Positions 24,399-36,100 of a DNA stretch of 64,000 bases are shown piece after piece (the stretch's first letter is position 1; each line of letters opens with the position of its first letter). The DNA lies in NCBI GenBank assembly GCA_009602735.1, contig WELA01009192.1, positions 331,989 to 395,988 on the forward strand. Direction: 5' to 3'. The translations under genes were made by a program, and so were the position numbers. Under the pieces are notes generated by a model that was not told the DNA's origin, made no database searches, and saw only the letters and a program-made list of their open reading frames with translations. The DNA comes from Mesotaenium endlicherianum (taxonomy: Eukaryota > Streptophyta > Zygnematophyceae > Zygnematales > Mesotaeniaceae).

Positions 24399-24920
24399 CA
24401 CAAAATCCTAGTTATGAAATACGTTTTTGACGTATACGTAAAACGCGGGCGTATACACGTATTACGGCGATCTTCGACGTATAACGTCCTAAATACGTGT
24501 GTCGGCGCAAAAACCGACTTTCAAACCGATCGCGCGTGTGTGCATGAAAAAAGTCGTCGAGTCTGACACACTGACCGAACAAATAACGAAAAAGCATTCA
24601 GTCATCGCCGATTTTGCGGGAAGTGGTTGACGGGGACAGTTTCGACTTTTAACAACCTCAGCTGTCGAGATATCTTATCACCCCACGACCACCAACATCG
24701 ATCAGATTCACACGCGCCAGATCGACAAGCCAGGGGCCCAGGGCCCAGAGCCCACCATTATAGCCACCAACTTCTCCAAATGTACGTTGAGCTCCTTCGC
24801 TGCTACATTGAGTTAGACTTAGAAATCCTCTTCTCATTTCAAAGTCCAGACTTCCAGCCTCCAATTCTTGTAATGTTGCTCAACATGCACTAAAGACATG
24901 TACTTAGAGTACTGGTGAAG

Positions 24921-27900
24921 ATGGGCGACCGTGGGGACTCCCTTCTTATGGACTCGCAGGACGATGAAGAGCCACTACTTGAGGTGAAGGAGGGCTCAAG
25001 TGTGAGAGACGGCAGGAGTTCCCAAAAGAAATGTAAGTGCGACAAACACTCCAAGTCCTTTTGCCGAAGATTATATGTTTGCATGTTGTGGAGCTTCTGT
25101 TCTTCCCGAGTGGCCGCTGTCTGCTATGATTGAGTCCGGCATTGAGTCTTCTGTGTACATTTCATATCTGCTTCCGCTGGCTGCTTCACATCCTGCTAGC
25201 TTTTATCATTCAATTGTTTGTGGAACGTGCTTCATAGTAACTGCTGTGTGCATTTGATCTGTGCCCCAGCCGGCTGCTATTCACCTCATTATTATTATTT
25301 TGTGTTCTCTTGCTTATTTTCGTCCCTGTATTTTGAATCTGACTTGTGTCGTTTATTATACCTGTCTGCTCCTTAGCTTCTTACCTGCTGGTATGCTCGT
25401 TTGGTGTGTGCTACGTGCACTCTTTTGAATTATTTTGTTGTGTGTTGCAAATTGCCTGCCCTTGCTGGTATGTAGACTCTTCTGGTGTGTTCTTTTTTGT
25501 GTTTGATGCTTGCTGTTATCTGTCTATCACCCTCTTTGTGTATATCACGTACTTGTATCCTCTTCTGCTTCTTTCTTTTCCAGTATGTTGGCTGCTGTTG
25601 TGTGTCGGTTCTTATTGGTGTCTGCTTCTATGCTTCTCAGCTGCTTGTATTTTATTTCGATCTATGCTTACTGCACTCTTTGGCATACTTCTGTAGTGTC
25701 AGCTGCGTGCTCTTACTGCTATGCAGCCTCTTCTGTGTGTGCTCTTTGGTGTTTTCTGGTTGCTGTTGTCTTCTATGCTTTTTCCTGCCAGCTGCCTCTT
25801 TTTTCTTGCATTTATACTTGTTATGCCCTTTAGTGCTATTTTGGTCCAAGTCAGGCTATTTTTCTGTGGTCTAATGTGGAGAGGGAGCACTTGTTTGCTT
25901 TTTTGTCAGGATAGCAACCTGCATCTGCATCCCCATTCCGTAGTGGGGAACGCTCTGAGTGGCAGTATCTTACTTTCATACCTGACTCTACGGGTTCCAG
26001 GCACGGCAAGGTGAGATGCAAGTTCTGTGATATGGAGACGTCGAGAGCGTGCACTAGAATCCGTCTCCACCTTGCTCAAATGAGGGGGCGAGGCATTGCT
26101 ATATGTCCTAAGGTGGATCCAGATGTTGCTGAGCATTATGCAAAGGTTGTGCACGAAGGTGATTTGAAGAAGATTCTGAAGCAGAAGCATGAGGATAAGC
26201 TGCGTTGCATCAGGGAGTTGCGCCACAAAGCTGCTATGTGTTAGCTAATAAGCATGGCATTGCTTCAGGTCCATTGAGTCAGCGTGGGAGCTAGACTACT
26301 CTTGAGGCTGCTTTCAATATTACCCATGGAGAGTTCGCAGATCAAGCCATAGCTAGGTTTTTTTATGACAATGCATTGGCGTTCAATGTTGCCAATAGCT
26401 TATCTTATTCAGAAGCTTTTAGAGCTGTCGTGAAGGCTCGTCCTGGGTACATGCCTCCGAAGGTTGACCGCTTGAGAACTGTTCTGCTGAATAAAGAAGC
26501 TGCTGTTACAGATAAACAAGTGGCGAAATTCATCGAGAGGGCTGGAGTCAACAAGTTCACGATCACGTCAGATGGGTGGACTGTTCATACAAAGAGGCCC
26601 CTTATCAACTTCATGGCTGCTTCACCCGAGGGCGAGGTCTTCCTCAAGGCCGTCAACACTGAGAATATGACCAAGAGTGCTGCCTACCTTGCTGCCTTGT
26701 TTCGCGAGGTAATTGACCAACTTGGAGCAGACAACGGTGAACCTGATTCAGTAGCTGTCTGCAAAGCTGCAGGTACAGTACTTCTACATATTCTCTTTGT
26801 GTGCGTGTATGATGTGGACATGCTTCATGAATTGTAATGCTTATTTCTTTGAACTTTTATATTTCTTTGGTCTTGCTGGCTGCTACATGTTTTGTACTGC
26901 CAACTGAAGCCTGGTATGGCAGCTGTTAGCCATGCAATTCTGTACTTGTTTGCTTCTTCATTAAGTGCTTTAACAATTATGATCTATAATGCATATCTAA
27001 GGAAGTGTTATGATTACAAAATTGCACAACAACATTGTACTATGTAATTACATGATGCTTATTGCATTTCATTGGTTATTTTATTGTATTGCAGGCAAAC
27101 TGATTGAAGTGGAGTATCCACACATTACATGGACCGCCTGCACTGCTCACGGTGTGGATCTTCTCTTGGAAGACATGGCCAAGGAAGCGTGGATCAAGGA
27201 CCTGGTGGACAGAGGGAAGCAAGTGGTTGTCTACATCCGCAATTACCACAAGCCTCTCGCCCTCTTTCGGAAGGAGTCATCTTTGGAGCTGACGATGTGG
27301 TGTTAGATCCGCTTTTTGACGAGCATCATCATGCTTGGCTGCCTTTTTGAGGTAATGTTGAAGCCTATGACCTGGGAGCTCTTATGTGCGTGTATTTCTG
27401 TAAGTGTGGGGGGCTGTTTCTAGTGCTCTTGTGGCTGCTGTCATGATCTTTGTTTTTTTTGTACTTTGGCTGCTGTACAGGGGCTGTCATATGGTTTGCT
27501 TTATCTGCTTCTGTAGTTACTGTCTGTTTTTTAAGAGTCTTCATTTATCCTCTTCTTGCTGCTGTTTGTGCCTCTCTGCTGGCTACTTTGTAGCTTTTTT
27601 TTTTGCTTTCGTGGATGCTGGCATGGGGCTGGTTTGCCTGCTTCTGTAGATGATGTCTTATTTTTCAATACTCTTTCATTGTGCTCTTGTGGCTGCTCTT
27701 TGAGGCTCTCTGGTGGCTGCTTTCTCCCTTTTGTTTTTTCGGCAATATTGGGTGTTTGCATGGGGCTGCTTTGCTTGCCTTTTTAGGTGCTGTCTTCTTT
27801 TACTATACTAATTATTTGTGCTTTTTTGGCTGCGGTAGTGCCTCTCTGCTGCCTGCTTTCTTCCTCTTGTTTTTTCGGCATGTATGGGGGCTGGTTAGCC

Positions 27901-29400
27901 TGCTTTTATAGGATCTCTTTTCTTTCCAGTACTCTTTAACTGTGCTCTTCTGGCTGTTGTATGTGCCTCTCTACTGCCAATTGTCGTGCATCTTTTTTTC
28001 TAGCATTTATAAGTGTTGACATGGGGCTCATTTGTTGGTTTCTTAGGTGCTATTTTCCTTTTTAATGCCTTCTATTAGTGCTATCTGGCTACTGTTTAAG
28101 CCTCTCTGGTGACTGCTTTCTTGCATGTATTTGTTTGGCATTTATGGGTGTTGGCATGGGGCTGCTTTGCATGCTTTGCCTGCTGGCTGCTTTGTTGCTT
28201 AGGTTTTTTTGGCATTTATGGGTGCTGGCATGGGGCTGGTCTGCGTGCTTCTGTAGGTTTTGTCTTCTGTTTCACACTCCGTATTTGTGATCTTCTAGCT
28301 GCTGTAGTGCCTCTCTCTGCTGGCTGCTTTCTTACTTTGGTTTTTTTGGCATGTATGGGTGTTGGCTTGGGGCTAGTTCGCCTGCGTCTGTAGGTGCTGT
28401 CTTCTTCTTTAAGACTCTTTGTTTGTCCTCTTCTCGCTGATGTTTGTGCCCCTCTGCTGGCTGCTTTGTTGCTTTATTTTTTGGCATTTATGGGCACTGG
28501 CATGGGGCTGGTTGCCTGTTTTTGTAGGTGCATTCATCTTTGTTAAGAATCTATATTTGTGCTCTCCTGGCTGCTGTATATGCCACTGCTGCCTGCTCTC
28601 CTGTGCTATTATCATTTGTGACTGCTGACTATTCAAATATTTATTTGTGCTTGATATGCTCCTTGCAGGTAAAGCAGTCTTTGCAGGTGATGTTGCTTCA
28701 AGATTCTTGGAAAGAACATGTGAGGGGGCTCAGTTCAGCACAAAAGAAGGACTGCCAGGCTGCAATGGCAGTTGTTGGTGATGAAGATTTATGGGACAAG
28801 GTGAAGGTGCTGATGAAGGTGACCGAGAGGCTGGTGAAGCTTCTTCGAGGAGTTGATGGGAACCAAGCTGCCATGGGTCTTGTGTACAACGCTATAGCGG
28901 AGTTACAAGACTTCATCAAGGCGTTGGATGAGGACTTGGATGAGGAGCAGCTTGATAGGTTGGTGGAGATTGTGAAGGTCAGGTGGGATTTTTCCCACTC
29001 ACCTTTGCATGCTGCTGGGTACATGCTCCACCCTCTCTTTCAAGATCATGAGCAGCATACTAATGAAGAGGTTATTAAGGGGTGGTACTCTAGCCTTGCC
29101 AAGGTTGTTCCTGATGTGGAGGAGCAGGATATTATTAGAGAGCAGTATGAGCAGTACAAGGGGAGGGTGGGTTTCAGTTTTAACAACCCTAAGGCAGACA
29201 AGGAGAGTCCAAGTCTGGGGTTTTTTGGTGGAAAAGTCATGGTTCCAGCACTCCTCAATTGCAAAACTTTGCAATTAAAGTTCTTGGTCTGGTGTCTTCT
29301 TCTTGTAAGAGGAATTGGTCTGAGTATGATTTCATTCACAACAAAAAAGAAATCGTCTTAAGCAGGCTCGAGCTGAGAAATTGGTGAAGGCTCACTCACA
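24921..29400 (+). pseudogene. hAT transposase gene (BED finger, DUF659, C-terminal dimerisation region), broken
   Basis: Likely exons: 24921-25032 (MGDRGDSLL..., donor AAAT|GTAAGT); about 25925-26772 with a BED zinc finger (VRCKFCDMETSRACTRIRLHLAQMRG written here in parts: RCKFC and HLAQ) and a DUF659 region (KFTITSDGWTVHTKRPL); 27095-27351 (HITWTACTAHGVDLLLEDM); and 28669 to about 29400 with the C-terminal region. The last exon keeps the hAT dimerisation signature (NFAIKVLGLVSSSCKRNWS) in a shifted frame. Breaks seen: a frame change near 26235 and TAG near 26291; TAG near 27304; frame changes near 29230 and 29345. The element is therefore non-autonomous today, although most of the protein is readable. 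Confidence 0.88.
27430..28620 (+). repeat. Degenerate ~130-bp minisatellite inside a hAT intron
   Basis: About nine units, each containing variants of GGCATGGGGCTGGTTTGC, then a TGTAGGTGCTGTCTT block, then TCTGGCTGCTGTATGTGCC. The GGCATGGGG core recurs near 27617, 27757, 27881, 28015, 28150, 28222, 28360 and 28497. All lie between the exons ending 27351 and starting 28669. The T-rich, CTG-rich strand gives many long but meaningless open frames. Confidence 0.85.
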
Positions 29401-31073
29401 CCTCAGGCTCAAAGGGGAGGGGTTAAAAGAGCTCCTGGCAGGCACATTGCACCAGTCTTTGAAGAAGAACCTGAAGCTGATGTGGTTTCCGAGGATGAGG
29501 GTATGTAGGCTATACCTTGTAGGTGGGAGTTGGGCTTAAGCCTGAAAGTAGGATTTCCCTTCTTTGTAGATAGCTGCTCTAGTTTGTCGCTTTTTGGACC
29601 TTGTATTATCATCCATGTCACATTGGCTTCAACTAGTATGCTCTCAATTTTCAGTACATGTTTTTTTTAGCATACAGCATACATGATGCTTTCCATTGCT
29701 CCTATATTGGCTTTCATATTGTATATTGTATCCATGCAAAATTGTATAATGTTCACAACTTCATTGTCCTATTAAATGCATTACAATTTTTTGTTACCGC
29801 TTTAAGATTGGTGTATGCATATCTTGTGCTTTGCATTGGCACAACTTACAAGCTGTTCACTGAAACTATTGTGTTTGTGCTTCTAAGATGAGCCTAAAAT
29901 TGAAGGCGTTGAGCTGTCCTGTCTATTCTACTGTTGCATGCTTCATTTGTCAAAATATTGAGCACGCTTCATATTTGCTGCAGCCTGCGACTGGCACATC
30001 TTTCAAATTTTCAATCTGAGTTATGAACTATAAAATACTTAGGAGCTAGAGAAGCCCTATTGGAACATGAAAATGCACTCATAATTTGCCAAGCAATTTG
30101 AAGATCACAGGAAGCTTGTACTACGTAATTTTGTAAAACACCACAATAAAAAGAAAGAACTTCGTTGCATGCCAAGCATAAGACAATAAAGCATGAAAGC
30201 AATTTGTAGTGCACTCTATGGCCCATCATATATGTAATATTAATTATGAGTCAGAACTGTAGTTCGAGAGTTGAGCAATGAGCAACTCCCAGGAGGCTGC
30301 AGGTGCTTAATGCTTTGTAAGTTATCTGAATAAATAATGTATGCTTTTATTAGCTTGCAAGGAAAGGATTCTGCTGCAGCTTGCCTGCATGGCAGTTTAG
30401 TCAATAGTGCTATTGGAAATTTGGATATAAGTTTGTTCATAGCCTGCAGATCGTCGCTTAGTAAATGAAGCAGAATGTGTGTATAATTTATTTAATATAG
30501 TTCGGGAGTGGCCGGAGGCCATGTGCACGAAATGTAGTGAGCAGTACGGGCACAAGAGGTTGTCGATGTCGCTAGTGGCAAACGCGACGTTTCAATTTTC
30601 AAATATATGTCTATCCGTCCTCACCGGTCTAGTTGGCGAACCCGTACGTGCGCGACTAAATTTTGAAGCGATACTTTTTCACAAGGTTTTAAAACAAATA
30701 AAACGGAGAGAAGCAATCGGGCTCTATTTCCTTACTTTATTTATTGGCCTATTATACGTATTTTGCTAATACGGCGTAAAACACGGCGTTATACGTCGCC
30801 AAATCTCCAATACGTGAGTATTCCATAACTAGGCACGAAATCAATGACGCATCCACGCGTCATGACGTAACCCCTCTTAACAACAAGTGTACTCGAGAAA
30901 CATGCCATCCACTGTAGCTCTTGTGATCTGAACATACAACAGTATAGCCTTTCAATCTCAAATTCAGGTTCGTTTCATGTAAGGAGTGGGGTTCAGGTGG
31001 AGAACATAATATCTGATAACTATTAGCTTCAACCCATGAACAAGAATTGACTATTTAAAGCAAGCTCACTTAC

Positions 31074-31263
31074 GATTAGCACCGGAAATCCTCAGCTGCT
31101 CCAATGCTGCAACACTTGCAGCCTTCAACTTATGGCTGGTCGGTAACTCGGCACCTGAAGCACGAACACCTAGACTTGACCGGAGCAGCCTGTGGAAGCT
31201 GAATTTAGGCAAAGCGTGAACTAAAGACACGCCACTGCAAGAAGACATGATAGCAGCAGCCAT
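31074..31263 (-). CDS. First coding exon of a plastid-targeted protein; resembles glutamyl-tRNA reductase N-terminus
   Basis: Minus-strand ATG at 31261-31263 opens 63 codons ending at a strong donor, AATC|GTAAGT. It begins MAAAIMSSCSGVSLVHALPK, rich in Ser/Ala/Leu/Arg and poor in acidic residues, typical of a chloroplast transit peptide. The end, KAASVAALEQLRISGAN plus a split Arg codon, resembles from memory the segment KASALEQLKTSAADR that precedes the catalytic domain of plant glutamyl-tRNA reductase (HEMA), the first enzyme of tetrapyrrole synthesis. I found no second exon between here and 20.3 kb. The hAT element at 24407-30833 may sit in intron 1, with later exons lost or in the gap. 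The family call is tentative; the transit-peptide exon is more secure. Confidence 0.45.
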
Positions 31264-33146
31264 GGTTAAGACCTACACGGAATGATGGAGCAGAAGAGCA
31301 TACAGATGGGAGAGATGGATGACCAGCTCACACCCTCAACTTCGAGGACGGCTTATGAAGAGATAATAATTGGACATACAAGGATCTCGGTGTCTATCAT
31401 ATTGCAGCAAATTGAGGACTTGGAGTGCAGGCAATCTAGCGAGAATTAACACGTCAAAATCCTGGTCAATAGTTTAACAACGCCATTAGATGGCTTGAAT
31501 CTGTGGTCAGACTTCGCCCAGTCTGTGAACTCACTTTGGTTGACCTGGTGAACCCTGCAACCGGGCCTGTGGTCTGATGGGAATAGGGACACTCGAAAAA
31601 GCATTCGGCTACTCTCGGTTGCATGCACAATGATGCACAACTCCAAGTTCAATTTGAATTCATCTGTGGTCCAACAAAATAAACTTAGTCAACAGAGAGG
31701 ACTTCGCACGTGTTGGACCAATGCCAGTAGCTCCAACCTCTCTGGGCGTGTCAGAAGTGGTCAGAAGCATTCATGCAAGTCTGCAGCTGGGGACTGCTTG
31801 GGACGCCTGGGGATGACTGGGAACCGTAGAAGTGGACAGATGCCATTTCCTTTTCGAATGGCAAGGGCCATTTGTTGGTCACCGACAGATTGGCATCCCT
31901 AAAACAACATGGCATCGCCCATTTTATGTGCAGCCACGCATGAAAAACCTTGGACACGAGGCGCCACTATGGAAATCTCTGGCAGGCGTCTGCCAGCGAG
32001 ACCTGCCATAAAAGCTCCATTTCAGCCACTCGCTTGATCTGATGGCGCTCCGATTTTGGCCCAGCCATTTCTAGTGCCAGCGCCATTTGGGGGTGCTGGG
32101 TTTTTACAGTGCTTGAGAGCAGTCCATTTGCCCATGTCATGTTACCGTCATATCATGTTCGCGTCAAGTTCTCCAAAAAAAATCCTAGAGTGAGGTGCCA
32201 AAATGCCACAGGTGCAAGAACGTACCAAGCAAGTAATGGGTAAACTTTATTGATTTTGCCGGACTTTGTCATAACAGTCATCAAGGACCCCAAAACATAC
32301 CAAGCAGGTGACGGGTGGACTTCATTGAATAATTCCGGACTTTGTCATAAGAATCATAAAGGAGTGCTTTATCGATGCGAATGGAATGTGTTTTGTACCA
32401 GAAGGAGCTCAGCGCACCTCACTTTTTAGAGAAATTAGTCCAAAGACCCAATTAGGCCTTATGAAGCAGAGCAATAGTTTACCTCACCAAGCTTACATGA
32501 AGAAATGTGCAAGCATTTCACAAGGATAAGAGCCATGTCTACAAAGAAAGTTACCAACATTCGCTTCAATGTAGCAAAATGATTGTTGGGTCATGCATAC
32601 TAAATGTTTTCAGGCAAAGTTTAAGGCCCTTGACAAGAATTCCATCACAAAATTAACAGAAGGATGCCGTGAAAGGACCCTTGGGAGATTAAGGTACTTC
32701 ATGAGAAAAATACTGGTGAGGTGAAGAGGATGGGAACAAGAGCCTTGATGGGAGGAGAAGAAAAAGTTGCAGTAGCCGAAAGGAGCAAAGCCATGCAAAA
32801 CGTCATCCTCTTCTAAGAATCCGCAACAATTTTTATCCAAAGCCATCTTCTCAACATCAGAAGCACAAATACTTATATTGAGACAAGAAGAGAAGAGCAT
32901 TGCCATGGTGCTAGGGAACTCACATAAGTCGCAATTTACCTTTGGAGTTTCAAAAAGAAAACACAAATTTCCATTTGCACCACCATTTGACCACCACTCC
33001 TATTGCCCCAATCGTTTTGGAATAATTAAGGAACTAGAAGTCCCTATTTGTCCCACGGCCCAAATGTCCCCCCCACCCCTCAACCCCTGCCCCCGCATGC
33101 GTGGCAGCTGGCGTCGCAGCCCGCCAATCGGCAAAGCCATCCGTCT
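31264..33146. other. Intergenic region downstream of the GH36 gene
   Basis: No convincing gene. Contains the 75-bp tandem duplication at 32223-32368. The part near 33 kb is probably 3' UTR of the GH36 gene. Confidence 0.4.
32223..32368. repeat. 75-bp tandem duplication (two diverged units)
   Basis: Units start TACCAAGCAAGTAATGGG (32223) and TACCAAGCAGGTGACGGG (32298), and both contain CCGGACTTTGTCATAA. They are about 80% alike. Confidence 0.75.
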
Positions 33147-36100
33147 TCAGAAGATGACCTGCAGCCGGTGGAGGTGCTGCGGCACGAAGGGCAGCGGCAG
33201 GGTGAGAGTGGCGTCCCCCGTGCTGTACTGGTACTGCGTCGCTGCGCCATCCACAAGCACCTCCGACGGCTCCGCGCTGCAGAAGGCCAGGAACTGACCG
33301 CCGCCCTTCACCGCCATGTTGGCCGACGGTGGAGCCGCTTCCGCCTCTGAGGTATACTTCAAGTCTTGGATGGCGCCTCCGGAGTTGAACATGCCGGCCA
33401 AGCCCAGCGGAGCAAAGCCGGTGCCCGAGGAGAAGTACTGCCAAAGAATAGAGAGAAAAGAAGCAATGCAAATGTGTCAGCTGCCCAGCCATCGCAGCCT
33501 GCAGACATGCAGCCCGGCCTGATGCCAGCAGCAGCATTGCTCCTGCCCAGTGCCGTGCATGCTCCAGCAGGATGAGTCAGTCGCATTCTTCCAGCAAAGC
33601 TTTCACACTCGACCATGCAGCGTTGGCGAACATTCCCAAGCTACCACATTGTCGATCATTATGAGGGAGAGAATCGAGTGCGCTTGTGCACGGAGCATAC
33701 GAAGGCAAGTGCAAAGAGGGAGGGGGTCACCAGGACCTGGATGGGGCTGACGGTGAACACCTCGTACTCCAGCCTCTGCAGCGACAACGGCAGCGAGGCC
33801 CCGCGCGGCAGCCGCGTCACCTCCCCTGCCACAGGACCCCCCCACCCCCCGTGATGTTGTGCGCGTACGCGTGAGCCTCTAAGGCAGCCACACACTCTGC
33901 CTTATTCTCGGGGTCCGGACATGAAAACCTCACTGGTGCAAGAAACTGGCGTCGATTAAGACAGCCACACCGTAGAGCGAGAGCAATGCGAGCCCTCCCT
34001 CCCCCCTCTCTGTCCTTCGCCCTCCATGTCACGGGGTTCTACAGTAATTAAAGCGCATCTCGATGAAAACCGTTGTCAGCGTCGTCATCATCATTAATTC
34101 CCCCTCAAGCAGCCTGCTACTACACAGCGTGGCTGGGCAAGGGGCACATTGCCTACCAGCGCGGTGAGCAAACAGCGCCACGTCGCCGGTCCAGCCAGGC
34201 GGCGCCAGGGCGCAGATGTTGTCCACATCCCACGCGTGGATGCTGCCGCTGACAGCGTCGGGGCAGGCATTGTGCATTTTCATCTTCCTGCCTACTTTGC
34301 ACCACCCGGCACCCTGCGTGCGCACAAGCATGCACACACACACACACACTCTGCACACTCCACTGAGCCACCTCCACCTCTCTCCAGTGCAGCCATCCAG
34401 CCTTAGCCTTGGCGTCACTGGGAGACTTCTGGCGATGCCCGTTGAGAGGACACATAAACATACATACGTGTGTGTACATGATATGCATATATGTGTACAT
34501 ATGTGCGTATGTGTGTGCGCATGTGTGCACATTCACCATATTGATTGCTTGGCAAAAAGAAAATTTGGACATAAATGCATGAGTGCTTCTATGTAAGTGG
34601 TGTGGATTTGCTCTTGAGTGCCAATACCGGATGTGAATAACTTCACAATGTGTTCCCTAGAAGAGGCTAAGTTCTCCAGCCCCCAGGTCAAATCGACAGT
34701 GAGCATGGGAACGGCAGAACCTGCAGCCCACAGGAATGGGTGACTCAATAGGAGGAGGAGGAGGAGAAGGAGAGCACATGAGGCGTACGGGCATCGACAC
34801 ACGCACACACGCACACTTGCAAGCCATACCTGACAGTTGAAGGCCCCCACAACACCAGTGTGCTGATTGGCGTTCCAAATCTTGAGCATGGTTGCTGAGT
34901 CACGCGCGGCATCCGCAAAGAGACAGTCCCGCGTTGGCCGCCCGGGCAGGCGCGCCCTCAGCACGGAGCCATCCGGCAGCACCAGCTTCTTCAGCAGATC
35001 AAAGTCGTGCGCACCCGGCTTGTCACTGAGCAGCGCACGCGCGGCAAACACACAAGTTGACGACAACATGACAGCATGACGATGCATCATTGATAGACAG
35101 CGTGACAAGGGTGCTATATGGGGTCTGGAGGGCCCCTCTCGGGCACCACCACCAACTCGCCAGCGCTCTCAGCCAGCAGGGCCCACACATGCATGTCAGT
35201 GGCCAATGTCGATTCCTGCCAAGCAGGAGCGGGGGAACAGAGGATGTATGAACGAGAAGCAGAAACAATGACAGAAAGCACCGCGGCTAAAGAGAAGCCC
35301 TGCCGACTATAGAATGGTGCGCCACATTCACCCATCTCCCCAAGCACCCGGCACCAACATGACCGTGGTTGATAGACCTTTGATGATGCCTTTGATGAGC
35401 GCGCAAGCTGGAGACACAGGGGCACGAGGAAGGAAGGGAGGATGGCTCCTGCTGCGCACCTGACGTAGACAGCGCAGCCGCCCACGGCTCTGGCAGCTGC
35501 ATGGTACTCTGCTGCCGGGTGCAGGCTCTGCATCCGTCCAGCGCCCACCCGCCCACACAGCAAGGGTGCTTACTTGCACTGCCTGCCGCATCCCGCAGCA
35601 TTGCTCCACACGCACAAGCACACGGGACCGCACACACACACACACATGCACACGCACGCACGCACGCACGCAATACCACACACAAGCGTAACATATACAC
35701 TCACATGCACATTCATACACGCTGGTGGGCGTACACACAGAGACACACAGACGCACATACGTACGCGCGCACCCAGTCAAGGGGCTTGTCTCCGCCACAA
35801 CAAGCTTGACGTCTGCTCTGTCTTACTGCTCGCGAGACGTCTCCCGCCACTGTGCCCCCTGCCGGATGGAATGAATTACAACAATGTGCTTGCGCACGAG
35901 TGGGCAGCGTAACAATCAAGCATGATGGTATGGCAGCGAGGGGGGAGAAGCCTCACCTGGAACATGTCCCAGTCGGGCTGCATGAACTCCCCCAAGAACA
36001 TGCAGTTGTACGCCACCTGCGGGCCACGCACAAGCAGGATCAAGCTTTGCCCCCTCTTCTCCTCTTTGGGCAAGCTCCACCTCTCCAAAGTCAGCAAATT

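Larger units (their letters stand above)
24407..30833 (+). mobile_element. Large hAT-family DNA transposon, decayed
   Basis: Ends CCTAGTTATGAAATACG (left) and, reading inward on the opposite strand, CCTAGTTATGGAATAC (right) form TIRs of about 16 bp with one mismatch. The flanks CACAAAAT (24399-24406) and CACGAAAT (30834-30841) are an 8-bp TSD with one mismatch, diagnostic of hAT. Both subterminal regions (24420-24560 and 30640-30830) are dense in TACG/ACGT motifs (ACGTATAACG and variants in both orientations), as expected of transposase-binding subterminal repeats. At 6.4 kb it is full-length and carries one transposase gene on the plus strand, now broken. Confidence 0.93.

Noticed and set aside
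25346-25874. Hydrophobic open frames resembling membrane proteins in the hAT element
   Set aside because: T-rich intron sequence gives runs of Leu/Phe/Cys; it lies between transposase exons and has no family signature.
31470-32120. MITE-like palindromic bits around GCCATTAGATGGC
   Set aside because: No matching inverted termini or TSD could be found.
34029-35919. Open frames rich in Cys/Val/His or Thr/His in the GH36 introns
   Set aside because: Products of CA/GT repeats; the real exons are short segments set by splice sites.
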